This document shows positions 42,213 through 50,398 of a stretch of 64,000 nt of DNA, one piece after another. Source of the stretch: Peptoniphilus sp. GNH. Its GTDB lineage: Bacteria; Bacillota; Clostridia; Tissierellales; Peptoniphilaceae. Below the pieces are notes generated by a model. That model had not been told where the DNA came from. It saw only the letters and a program-made list of their open reading frames with translations, and did no database searches. The DNA lies in contig CP089931.1 of NCBI GenBank assembly GCA_021307325.1, forward strand, positions 644,979-708,978, read 5' to 3'. Made by a program: the position numbers and the translations under genes. Position 1 is the first letter of the stretch; each line of letters opens with the position of its first letter.

Positions 42213-42560
42213 TTAGTTTTTAGCAAGCTCTACTAATTTTGCAAAGCCTTGTGGATCATTTATTGCCATTTCTGAAAGCATCTTTCTGTTTATTTCGATG
42301 TTAGCTCTTTTCAATCCACTTATAAACTTAGAATAGCTTAGTCCGTTTAATCTTGCTCCCGCATTGATTCTAGCTATCCAAAGTTTTCTCATGTCTCTCT
42401 TTCTTTGCTTTCTACCTATGAAAGCATAGCTTAAAGATCTCATTACTGCTTGATTAGCAGGTCTAAATAGTTTTGATTTTGCTCCAAAGTATCCTTTGGC
42501 TTGCTTTAATATTTTTTTATGTTTTTTCTTGGCATTCACGCCTCTTTTAATTCTAGCCAT
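42213..42560 (-). CDS. rplT: 50S ribosomal protein L20
   Basis: Early-assembly 23S rRNA-binding protein of 115 residues. [39 protein letters not shown] and [15 protein letters not shown] are the standard L20 blocks. Last gene of infC-rpmI-rplT; in Firmicutes L20 represses this operon by binding the infC leader, and such a leader is visible here. Confidence 0.98.
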   Translation of the reverse strand: MARIKRGVNAKKKHKKILKQAKGYFGAKSKLFRPANQAVMRSLSYAFIGRKQRKRDMRKLWIARINAGARLNGLSYSKFISGLKRANIEINRKMLSEMAINDPQGFAKLVELAKN

Positions 42561-42572
42561 CTTCTTCCTCCA

Positions 42573-42770
42573 TTATGGAATCATATGATTGATTCTTTTT
42601 AAATCTGACACGCTAACTAGAGTTCCCTTTCTTAAGTTTCTAACTCTTTTAGCTGTTTTCTTACCAGTTAAATGACCCTTATAGGCCTTAAATCTTCTCA
42701 ATTTTCCTGAGCCAGTTCTCTTAAATCTCTTAGCTGAAGCTCTATGAGTCTTCATCTTAATCTTAGCCAT
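42573..42770 (-). CDS. rpmI: 50S ribosomal protein L35
   Basis: Basic 65-residue ribosomal protein. [20 protein letters not shown] and [18 protein letters not shown] match L35. It lies 12 bases before rplT and 8 bases after infC. Confidence 0.98.
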   Translation of the reverse strand: MAKIKMKTHRASAKRFKRTGSGKLRRFKAYKGHLTGKKTAKRVRNLRKGTLVSVSDLKRINHMIP

Positions 42771-42778
42771 AATTCCTC

Positions 42779-43291
42779 CTAGTTATCTTCTTTGGCAGAT
42801 AAGTACATAATCATACTCCTGCCTTCCATCTTTGGTTTTTTGTCAATTGTGCCATATTCTTTGCATATATCTGCAAATTCTTCAAGGACTCCTCTGCCAA
42901 TCTCTGTATGACCCATCTCACGACCTCTAAATCTCACTGCAACTTTAACTCTGTCTTTGGCCTGCAAAAATTTGATTGCATTGTTGGCCTTGGTTTGCAA
43001 GTCATGATTTTCAATATTAGGCGTAAGTCTAATTTCTTTTATGTTTATGACTTTTTGCTTTTTCTTGGCTTCTTTTTCCTTCTTGATGAGTTCATACCTG
43101 TACTTCCCATAATCAAGTATGCGACATACAGGTGGCTTGGCTGTGGGAGCGACATTAACAAGATCTAAATGGGCTTCATCTGCCATATCTAAAGCTCTTG
43201 AAATCGGCACTACTCCAACTTGGTTGCCGTCCTGGTCTACCAGCCTTACTTCTTTTTCTCTTATTTCTTCATTTATTTGAAGTTCTTTAAT
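42779..43291 (-). CDS. infC: Translation initiation factor IF-3 (AUU start)
   Basis: Binds the 30S subunit and polices start-codon choice. The 170-residue protein starts (M)[16 protein letters not shown] and has the N-domain [16 protein letters not shown], linker [11 protein letters not shown], and C-domain [15 protein letters not shown] and [10 protein letters not shown]. No ATG/GTG/TTG stands at the right place: GGAGG, 7 bases, then ATT at 43291, the AUU start known for infC, by which IF-3 limits its own synthesis. An in-frame alternative start at 43342 would run through the leader terminator and is rejected. Confidence 0.96.
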   Translation of the reverse strand: MKELQINEEIREKEVRLVDQDGNQVGVVPISRALDMADEAHLDLVNVAPTAKPPVCRILDYGKYRYELIKKEKEAKKKQKVINIKEIRLTPNIENHDLQTKANNAIKFLQAKDRVKVAVRFRGREMGHTEIGRGVLEEFADICKEYGTIDKKPKMEGRSMIMYLSAKEDN

Positions 43292-43312
43292 CTTGGCACC
43301 TCCGTTTATAAA

Positions 43313-43415
43313 TAAAAAATGCGGACACAAAAAAGCCCGCACTTAAAAAATCTTTTCTAAAATAACCTCATAGACCCTTGTCATAAGGTGAGAAGCGGAC
43401 TTCTTCTTAAATACA
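43313..43415 (-). promoter_or_regulatory. L20-type ribosomal protein leader of infC-rpmI-rplT
   Basis: On the minus strand AAGTCCGCTTCTCACCTTA near the 5' end and TGCGGGC...TCCGCA followed by TTTTTT (43313-43341) near the 3' end are the hallmarks of the Firmicute L20 leader. L20 binding should stabilise the terminator and reduce operon expression. Confidence 0.85.
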
Positions 43416-43421
43416 TGGACA

Positions 43422-43450
43422 AGTATAGCATATGTTTTATCACTTTGCAA
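43422..43450 (-). promoter_or_regulatory. Promoter of infC operon
   Basis: Minus strand: TTGCAA (43445-43450), 17 bases, TATACT (43422-43427) with an extended TG. It lies right beside the argS stop codon. Confidence 0.75.
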
Positions 43451-43453
43451 GTC

Positions 43454-45163
43454 TTACATTGCATAAGGCGCATTTATTCCCAAAAGATTTAGACCACTTG
43501 CAATAACCGTCTTAACAGCATAGGAAAGCAGTAACCTTCTCTTGGTCACATTTTCATCATCAGTTATTATTTTGTGCATATTGTAAAACTTATTAAAATC
43601 TTTTGCTATGTCAACTATATATCTTGTTATGAAATATGGCTCATATTTTTCGTGAGCGTCAATTACTACATCGGTAAATCTCATCAGGTTCCTGATAAGA
43701 TTGATTTCCTCTTCGCTTATTTCATCCTCTACTTCAAATTTTGCATCTATGTCAAATCCGCCCTTCTCCAAGACAGAATTTATTCTGGCGTGAACATATT
43801 GCACATAGGGAGCTGTTTCTCCTTCAAATGATAAAATCTTATCCCAATCAAATACATAGTCTTTTATACGTTGATTGAAAAGTTCTTGGAATTTTACAGC
43901 TCCTATCCCAACATCATGGGCGAGTTTTTCCTTGTCATAATTACCCTTAATGCCTTCTTTTTCCCTTTGATCTAGAATTTCTTTTACCTTGTCAATGGCT
44001 CTATTTAAAACATCTTCTAGATAAATTATATTTCCTCTTCTTGTTGAAAGTGAGCCTTCTTTTGCACTGACCATGCCAAATGCGACATGAATACAATCAT
44101 CTACCCAGTCATAGCCCATCTTTTTCAAACATGCCTTCAGTTGTTTGAAGTGAAGATTTTGTTGAGACCCTACTACATATATATTCTTGTAAAAGTCATA
44201 TGTCTTTTTCCTATATATTGCAGCTGTTATATCTCTTGTGAGATAAATTGTAGAACCGTCTGATTTTATAATCAAGGCAGGTGGAAGGTTTTCATCTTCC
44301 AAGTCTATTATTTTTGCTCCTTCGGACTCAGTTAATATATTTTTTTCTTCCAAATCTCTTACAGTTGCTGGCATCTTGTCGGAATAAAAACTTTCACCAG
44401 CATATGAGTCGAAGTCAATTTCCAAAAGTTTGTAGACTCTGTTAAATTCTTCCAAGGAGACCTCTCTAAACCATTTCCATATTTCAACAGCTTCTGGGTC
44501 TTGATCTTCAAGCTTTTTAAACCATGCTCTGCATTCATTCTTTAGTTCAATATTATCTTCAGTTTCTTGGTTGATTCTTATATATAGTTTTAAAAGCTCG
44601 GGTATGGGGTCTTTTTCAATAGCTCCTTTGTCTCCCCATAGTTTGTAGGCTTGTATCAGCATCCCAAACTGAGTTCCATAATCTCCCAAGTGATTGATGG
44701 CAATTGTATTGTAGCCTAAAAATTTATAAATTCTCTTTATGGAATCTCCTATTACAGTAGATCTTATATGACCTATGTGAAAGGGCTTGGCTATATTGGT
44801 GGATGAATATTCCACAATTACATTTTTGCCATCTCCTATATTTTTCTTGCCAAGATTTTCTCTTTTGTCTTGAATTTCCTTGAAATAATCCTTTGCCATT
44901 AGATTTTTGTTTATAAAGAAATTCAGATATGGGCCCTTGCATTCTATCTTTTCAAAATATTCCTGATTATTTATGCTAGATTTTATTTCTTCAGCTATCA
45001 CGACAGGACTTTTTTTCAATCTTTTTGCCAAAGAAAATGCTGGGAAGGCATAGTCTCCCAAATCAAAATTTGGTGGGATTTCTATAAATGGAAGTATGTC
45101 TTTTCCTTCTAGGCCGACACTTTTTGCAATCAAATCTGCCGATTTTTCTTTAAAATCAATCAT
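43454..45163 (-). CDS. argS: Arginyl-tRNA synthetase
   Basis: Class I synthetase of 569 residues. An N-terminal Add-1 domain is followed by the HIGH-type motif AKPFHIGHIRSTVIGDS, the core with YVVGSQQNLHFKQL, the KMSK-equivalent GSLSTRRGNIIYLEDVL and a DALR anticodon-binding domain (APYVQYVHARINS, SGLNLLGINAPYAM). Complete. It is 8 bases after mutS2, at the end of a pheST-zapA-U32-mutS2-argS series. Confidence 0.97.
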   Translation of the reverse strand: MIDFKEKSADLIAKSVGLEGKDILPFIEIPPNFDLGDYAFPAFSLAKRLKKSPVVIAEEIKSSINNQEYFEKIECKGPYLNFFINKNLMAKDYFKEIQDKRENLGKKNIGDGKNVIVEYSSTNIAKPFHIGHIRSTVIGDSIKRIYKFLGYNTIAINHLGDYGTQFGMLIQAYKLWGDKGAIEKDPIPELLKLYIRINQETEDNIELKNECRAWFKKLEDQDPEAVEIWKWFREVSLEEFNRVYKLLEIDFDSYAGESFYSDKMPATVRDLEEKNILTESEGAKIIDLEDENLPPALIIKSDGSTIYLTRDITAAIYRKKTYDFYKNIYVVGSQQNLHFKQLKACLKKMGYDWVDDCIHVAFGMVSAKEGSLSTRRGNIIYLEDVLNRAIDKVKEILDQREKEGIKGNYDKEKLAHDVGIGAVKFQELFNQRIKDYVFDWDKILSFEGETAPYVQYVHARINSVLEKGGFDIDAKFEVEDEISEEEINLIRNLMRFTDVVIDAHEKYEPYFITRYIVDIAKDFNKFYNMHKIITDDENVTKRRLLLSYAVKTVIASGLNLLGINAPYAM

Positions 45164-45171
45164 TTTTTACC

Positions 45172-47550
45172 TCACTTTAAATTTACATAGGTTACTCCAC
45201 TTCCTCCATCATCAAAGGGAGCTTCTTCTATGGATTTTACTATTTTTAATTTTGGAAGATATAGCTTTAGTCTTTCTCTTAAAATTCCCGTTCCCTTACC
45301 ATGGATGAGTCTAACTCTTTTAAGTCCCGAAAGATAGGCATCATCTAAATATTTATCCACTTGCACTCTGGCTTCTTCGAAATTCATGCCTCTTAAATCA
45401 ATCTCATTTGAGATATTTTGAGATTTTTGTCTTAGAATCTGTGCTGACTTATTTTTGTTTTCTTCAAGGGGACGATCTGTTTTTATAAGTGATGCTGCAG
45501 GGACTTTCATCTTCATGATTCCAACTTGCACCATGACTTCTTTGTTTTTATCTGCTTCTTCCAAAACTATTGCATCTTGGCCCAGAGATTTGATTTTGAC
45601 ACTGTCACCAACTTTTATTTTCTGATCAGCTTTTGCAACTTTTTCCAAAATTATTTTTTCGGATTGGTCGCTTACTTTTTCGATTCCCTCTCTTATGAGG
45701 TCTTGTGCCTCTTGCAATCTTCTGGAAGTCTTAGAGTCCATAAGATTTTTTATGTCTTTTATTTCGTCCAAAGCCAATTTGGATTCTTCCTTGGCTTTAT
45801 TTAAAATTCTCTTAGCCTCGTCCTTGGCATTTGCAATAATCTTTTCTTCTCTTGCTTCAAGAGCTGCTATTTTTTTCTCCAAGCGCTTATTTTGTGCTTC
45901 TAGGTCTTCTCTTTGTCTTATTATTTTTTCCTTGTTTGCAGAAATTTCCTGCTTATCTTTTTCTATTGTCCTTAAAACTTCTTCAAACTCCATATGGTCT
46001 TCATCCACAAGAGCCCTAGCCTCTTTTATTATATCTTCTTTTAAACCTAAACGCTTTGAAATTTCAAAGGCATTTGATTTGCCCGGCACTCCTATGGACA
46101 ATCTGTATGTTGGACTTAGAGTTTCTATGTCAAATTCCATTGAGGCATTGCAAACTCCACTTGTAGTTAAGGCATAAATCTTTAATTGATTGTAGTGGGT
46201 TGTGGATATGCACCTTATCTTTTTTCTGAGCATAAGCTCCATAATGGCTCTTGCCAAGGCTGCCCCTTCCGTTGGGTCAGTCCCCGCTCCCAACTCATCA
46301 AATAAGACAAGAGAGGCTGAGTTTGCTCTATTTATTATATCTACAATATTTACCATATGGGATGAAAAAGTCGAAAGCGACTGTTCTATCGACTGCTCAT
46401 CTCCTATATCTGCAAATATATAGTCAAAAATTCCAAGAGATGACCCTGCCAAGGCTGGTACATGAAGTCCCATTTGATTCATCAAACACAAAAGACCAAC
46501 TGTCTTTAAGCAGACAGTTTTTCCACCTGTATTAGGGCCTGTAATTATAAGCGATGTGAAATCAGATCCTATGTAAAGATCTATTGGCACCACAGTTTTT
46601 TTATCCAAGAGAGGGTGTCTTGCCTTTTTTAAATTTATATAACCCTTGTCATTTAAAATCGGCTTATTGGCATCCATATTAAGGGCCAACTTGGCTTTTG
46701 CAAATATAAAATCTATTTCCTTTAAGGTATCCTCGTTGCAGATCATTTCATTTGCAGATTCTGCAACTAATACAGATAAGTCTTCCAATATTTTTTTGAT
46801 TTCCTTATCCTCGTCTAGATAGAGACTTCTTAAATCATTGTTCATATTTACAAGAGCCAAGGGTTCTATATAGTAGGTTTGACCACTTGCACTCATATCA
46901 TGAACAAGTCCCTTTACTCTGGATTTGGCCTCTTGCTTTACAGGGACTACATATCTTCCTTCTCTTACAGTTACAATGTCGTCTTGTAGATTTTTCTTAA
47001 AATCCTCTGATGCCAACAAGCTGTCTAATTTATCCTTTATAGCTTGCTTTTTCATCTTGATTTTTGTTCTTATACTCCTAAGATTTGCCGATGCCCCGTC
47101 TGCAATTTCTTCCTCCGATATTATAGCCGAGGAAATTTCTTCATAAAGGCTTCGATTTGTATATAGAGAGTCTATAAGATTAGAAACTATGGGATAAGAG
47201 GATTGCCTGTCAGAGTCGTCTTTTAACATGTATTTTTTAAGAGCTGCAGAAACTCTCAAACTTTCTGCAATCCTCAAAAGAGGTGCTGGCCCCAAACTTC
47301 CTCCCAGCAGAGTGTGTTTTAAATGTGCCTTTATTTGACTTATCCCATAAAGGGGTGGGTTTGCTCTTTTTACCAAAAGATTCACCGCTTCTGCTGTTTC
47401 ACTTTGTGCTCTTTCGACTTCTTCAAGATTTTTAAATATTCTCATCTTATCAACTAAATCTTTTGCCAATGAAGATGCCGTAAATTCCTTTAGCTGGTCT
47501 TTAATTTTATCTATTTCTAAAACTTTTTCACTTCTGCTTAACTTTCTCAT
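45172..47550 (-). CDS. mutS2: Endonuclease MutS2
   Basis: MutS-like ATPase of 792 residues associated with suppression of recombination and with rescue of collided ribosomes. It lacks the mismatch-recognition domain of MutS. The ATPase has Walker A ITGPNTGGKTVCLKT, SLSTFSSHM and VLFDELGAGTDPTEGAAL; a long coiled coil follows, and a C-terminal Smr nuclease domain (EIDLRGMNFEEARVQVDKYL, RLIHGKGTGILRE). It overlaps the U32 gene by four bases (ATGA). Confidence 0.96.
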   Translation of the reverse strand: MRKLSRSEKVLEIDKIKDQLKEFTASSLAKDLVDKMRIFKNLEEVERAQSETAEAVNLLVKRANPPLYGISQIKAHLKHTLLGGSLGPAPLLRIAESLRVSAALKKYMLKDDSDRQSSYPIVSNLIDSLYTNRSLYEEISSAIISEEEIADGASANLRSIRTKIKMKKQAIKDKLDSLLASEDFKKNLQDDIVTVREGRYVVPVKQEAKSRVKGLVHDMSASGQTYYIEPLALVNMNNDLRSLYLDEDKEIKKILEDLSVLVAESANEMICNEDTLKEIDFIFAKAKLALNMDANKPILNDKGYINLKKARHPLLDKKTVVPIDLYIGSDFTSLIITGPNTGGKTVCLKTVGLLCLMNQMGLHVPALAGSSLGIFDYIFADIGDEQSIEQSLSTFSSHMVNIVDIINRANSASLVLFDELGAGTDPTEGAALARAIMELMLRKKIRCISTTHYNQLKIYALTTSGVCNASMEFDIETLSPTYRLSIGVPGKSNAFEISKRLGLKEDIIKEARALVDEDHMEFEEVLRTIEKDKQEISANKEKIIRQREDLEAQNKRLEKKIAALEAREEKIIANAKDEAKRILNKAKEESKLALDEIKDIKNLMDSKTSRRLQEAQDLIREGIEKVSDQSEKIILEKVAKADQKIKVGDSVKIKSLGQDAIVLEEADKNKEVMVQVGIMKMKVPAASLIKTDRPLEENKNKSAQILRQKSQNISNEIDLRGMNFEEARVQVDKYLDDAYLSGLKRVRLIHGKGTGILRERLKLYLPKLKIVKSIEEAPFDDGGSGVTYVNLK

Positions 47551-49838
47551 ATAATTCCTTTATATATATGGCCCCTATCATACAAGTCTTTATCATAAAA
47601 GAGTTTTGTATTGCCTTTTATGGCTTCATAAGCCATATCTACTAATTGTGCTGCATTTTCATTTTTAAAATGCACTCTTATTCTAAAAAGATTTATCCCA
47701 AAACTTCTAACTTCATTTAAAATATCTAGCAAGAATATGGGCTTGTCGGTGTAAATCTCTGTCCTATCCGCTTTTAAGAAAGGAAATTGTGCCCCCAGAC
47801 CATCTCTTAAAAAATAAGTTTTAGAATTTGTTTCAAGTTCTAATAAGTCGAGTGGGTTGTGTTCCATAGTCATGATTTTCAAGTGTCCGTAGACTGTCCT
47901 TTCCAAATTGCCACTTATTTTTTTGTCAATTGTTGCTATGCCTTGACCATCCATTTCTTCCGATAGACTTATGCTATTTGAAAAATTTGAAAACATGAAG
48001 TTTGCAGCATAAGAATTGAAGATGTTCATATCCGATCCTATATGGAGATTGAAATCCTTAAACTTTTCCACTTGACCCAAGTTGTTAATCTCCACATTTT
48101 TAAACCCCAAATCTTTCAGCTTTTTTAATATCTCGTCTTCTTCTTTAGAATAATATATGTTATTTAGGACTGCAAAGATATCTCCGTCAAAATTTTTTAA
48201 ATATTCTAAGCTCTCTTGCGAGATAGCATCATTTTTTAAATACACCCTTTTTAATTTATCTAAGTCCACATTCTTTAGGTATTGCGTTTTGGAAACTTCC
48301 AGGCAAAGACCTGGGGTTAGTTTTTCTACCTTTGCAAATTTTTTAGATTCAAATTTTTTAGGAATTTTTCTTCTTTTTACAATCTTTTCTTCTAGGGCTT
48401 GAAGGCCCCTTCTTCTCAAATCATTCAAGCGAGAAATAGCTATAAAGATATCATCGCTTACCAAGTCTACTTTTTCTAAATAAAATTCACTTTCACCAAC
48501 TTTGGATAGATTCTCTATTATTTTCTCTCTCTTTACAGGTGCCTTTAAAGCCCCTTGTAAAACTTCATCAGATTCTATAAAAGCTTTATATGTGCCTGAT
48601 TTAAACTCTAATGAAGCCTTTTTCCCTTTGAGAAAACTAGCTTTGATTTCCAAGGGTCTCTTGTCCTTTTTCTTTTCTATTTCTGTATTTATTTTATCTA
48701 TTAGTTCTGATGATGTGAGTCTTCTCACTTCTGAATCTATTTTTATATTTCTTGTTGTAGAAAATTCATAAGTTGAAAATTTTTTTGCTTCAAAGGGGGC
48801 CAATATTCTAAAGGTCCTATCCTTGTCATCTAAAAACTCCAAGTCATCGCCCTTTTTGATATCTATCATAAATTCAATAAGGTAGCCTTTTGGTGTCTTT
48901 TTCTTCACCCTTCCAGCTCCTACACCCTTATGAGATGGCCTTTCATATGCCATAAAATCCTTACCTTTATCTCCTTTTGCAAGGCCTTTTGTAAAGTCTC
49001 TATTGAATAATTGAGTGAGTTCCTCCTTATCTTTGGAAAAATCTCTGCCCTCCAAGATGTCCTTATAAGTCTTGCAAGCTTGATAGACATATTGAGGCCT
49101 TTTCATCCTTCCCTCAATTTTTAAAGAATACACCCCGGCTTCAATCAAATCGAAGACTTCTTCAAAAGTGCCTAAGTCTCTAGGTGATAAATAATAGGCC
49201 CTTTTAGAGATGGCATTTTTTTTGTCATCCAAAATATCATAGGTCTTTCTGCAAGCTTGGGCGCATTCTCCTCTGTTGCCAGATCGCCCTCCAATCATTG
49301 AAGACATAAGGCACTGACCAGAATAAGATATGCAAAGGGCCCCATGAATAAAAGCTTCTATTTCTATTTTTAATTTTGATATTTTCTCGATTTCTGACAA
49401 AGGGCATTCTCTTGCAAGCACGACCCTCGAAAAACCAATCTCTTGCAAGACCTCTGCCCCGGAATATGAATTTATTGCCATTTGAGTCGAAGCGTGCAAG
49501 TCAAAATCCGGCAAATTTTGATGAATCATTTCTGCAAGTCCCAAGTCCTGAATTATTAGAGCGTCCACTCCTATTTCATACAAAAACTCAACATAGGAAA
49601 ATGCCGCCAAGACCTCCTCGTCACAGAGAAGGGTATTTATGGCGACATACACTTTTACATCTCTAAGATGACAATAGCTAACTGCTTTAGTCAATTCATC
49701 TCTAGAAAAATTTTTAGCTTTTTTTCTAGCAGAAAACTCCGCTCCTCCAAGATAAACAGCGTCTGCTCCAGCCTTTACTGCTGCTATTAAAGAATCCATT
49801 TCTCCTGCCGGTAAAAGCAATTCATATTTTCCTGTCAT
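47547..49838 (-). CDS. rlhA: U32-family protein with C-terminal extension, RlhA type
   Basis: The 763-residue protein has an N-terminal U32 domain (LLLPAGEMDSLIAAVKAGAD, AFIHGALCISYSGQCLMSS, RGECAQACRKTY) and a DUF3656-like extension of about 400 residues containing repeated beta-rich segments. In E. coli the protein with this layout, RlhA (YdcP), hydroxylates 23S rRNA C2501 using prephenate. It is longer than the trhP product at 5063-6286 and probably modifies rRNA, not tRNA. It overlaps both zapA and mutS2 by four bases. Confidence 0.82.
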   Translation of the reverse strand: MTGKYELLLPAGEMDSLIAAVKAGADAVYLGGAEFSARKKAKNFSRDELTKAVSYCHLRDVKVYVAINTLLCDEEVLAAFSYVEFLYEIGVDALIIQDLGLAEMIHQNLPDFDLHASTQMAINSYSGAEVLQEIGFSRVVLARECPLSEIEKISKLKIEIEAFIHGALCISYSGQCLMSSMIGGRSGNRGECAQACRKTYDILDDKKNAISKRAYYLSPRDLGTFEEVFDLIEAGVYSLKIEGRMKRPQYVYQACKTYKDILEGRDFSKDKEELTQLFNRDFTKGLAKGDKGKDFMAYERPSHKGVGAGRVKKKTPKGYLIEFMIDIKKGDDLEFLDDKDRTFRILAPFEAKKFSTYEFSTTRNIKIDSEVRRLTSSELIDKINTEIEKKKDKRPLEIKASFLKGKKASLEFKSGTYKAFIESDEVLQGALKAPVKREKIIENLSKVGESEFYLEKVDLVSDDIFIAISRLNDLRRRGLQALEEKIVKRRKIPKKFESKKFAKVEKLTPGLCLEVSKTQYLKNVDLDKLKRVYLKNDAISQESLEYLKNFDGDIFAVLNNIYYSKEEDEILKKLKDLGFKNVEINNLGQVEKFKDFNLHIGSDMNIFNSYAANFMFSNFSNSISLSEEMDGQGIATIDKKISGNLERTVYGHLKIMTMEHNPLDLLELETNSKTYFLRDGLGAQFPFLKADRTEIYTDKPIFLLDILNEVRSFGINLFRIRVHFKNENAAQLVDMAYEAIKGNTKLFYDKDLYDRGHIYKGII

Positions 49839-50389
49839 TGTCTGTCAAGTCCTGTGAGATTTTCAAGTTCCCTTGTCAAATCTACTACTTCTTTTTGCAA
49901 ATCCAATATGCGAGAGGCCTTGGCATCCAATTCCTTTTTAAAAATCTCTTCTTTTTCTAAAAGCTTATTTTTTTCATCTCTTATCTCACTAAGCTCTCCC
50001 AGCTTTTCAAGAAGGCCCTGCCTATGATTTTCAATTTCTTCCTGCAATTTTTTTATCTCAGCACTTTTTAGCTTATCATTTTCTTCAAGACTTCTGATCC
50101 TGTCATTTAGTTCATTGATTTCTTTTATGCTATCCACAGTCTTGCCGCCATCAGGGCCTTGTAATCTAACTTCTTCCATGACCCTCGATGTTTTTTCCAG
50201 CTGGTCCATTACATTAAGGCCTGCCAAAACCAAGACCTGTGCTTGATTTAGTCTAAAGTTTGCATTTTTGTACTTTTTTATTAAATCATCCAGTTTTTGA
50301 GCAATCAATTTTACGTAGGATGCATCATCATTGCCTACTACCTTGAATTGCATATCATCTATTTCTACTTTTATGGGCTCCTTTTTCAT
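49835..50389 (-). CDS. zapA: Cell-division protein ZapA with extended coiled coil
   Basis: FtsZ-ring-associated protein. The N-terminal ZapA domain (KVEIDDMQFKVVGNDDASYV, LNQAQVLVLAGLNVMDQLEK) spans about 90 residues; the C-terminal half is a highly charged coiled coil rich in Glu, Lys and Leu. At 184 residues it is longer than the common Bacillus form of about 85. It lies between pheT and the U32 gene, a linkage seen in other Firmicutes. Confidence 0.88.
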   Translation of the reverse strand: MKKEPIKVEIDDMQFKVVGNDDASYVKLIAQKLDDLIKKYKNANFRLNQAQVLVLAGLNVMDQLEKTSRVMEEVRLQGPDGGKTVDSIKEINELNDRIRSLEENDKLKSAEIKKLQEEIENHRQGLLEKLGELSEIRDEKNKLLEKEEIFKKELDAKASRILDLQKEVVDLTRELENLTGLDRQ

Positions 50390-50398
50390 GGGACCTCC

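Noticed and set aside
43292-43342. N-terminal extension of infC
   Set aside because: It covers the L20 leader terminator; the AUU start after GGAGG fits the known gene.
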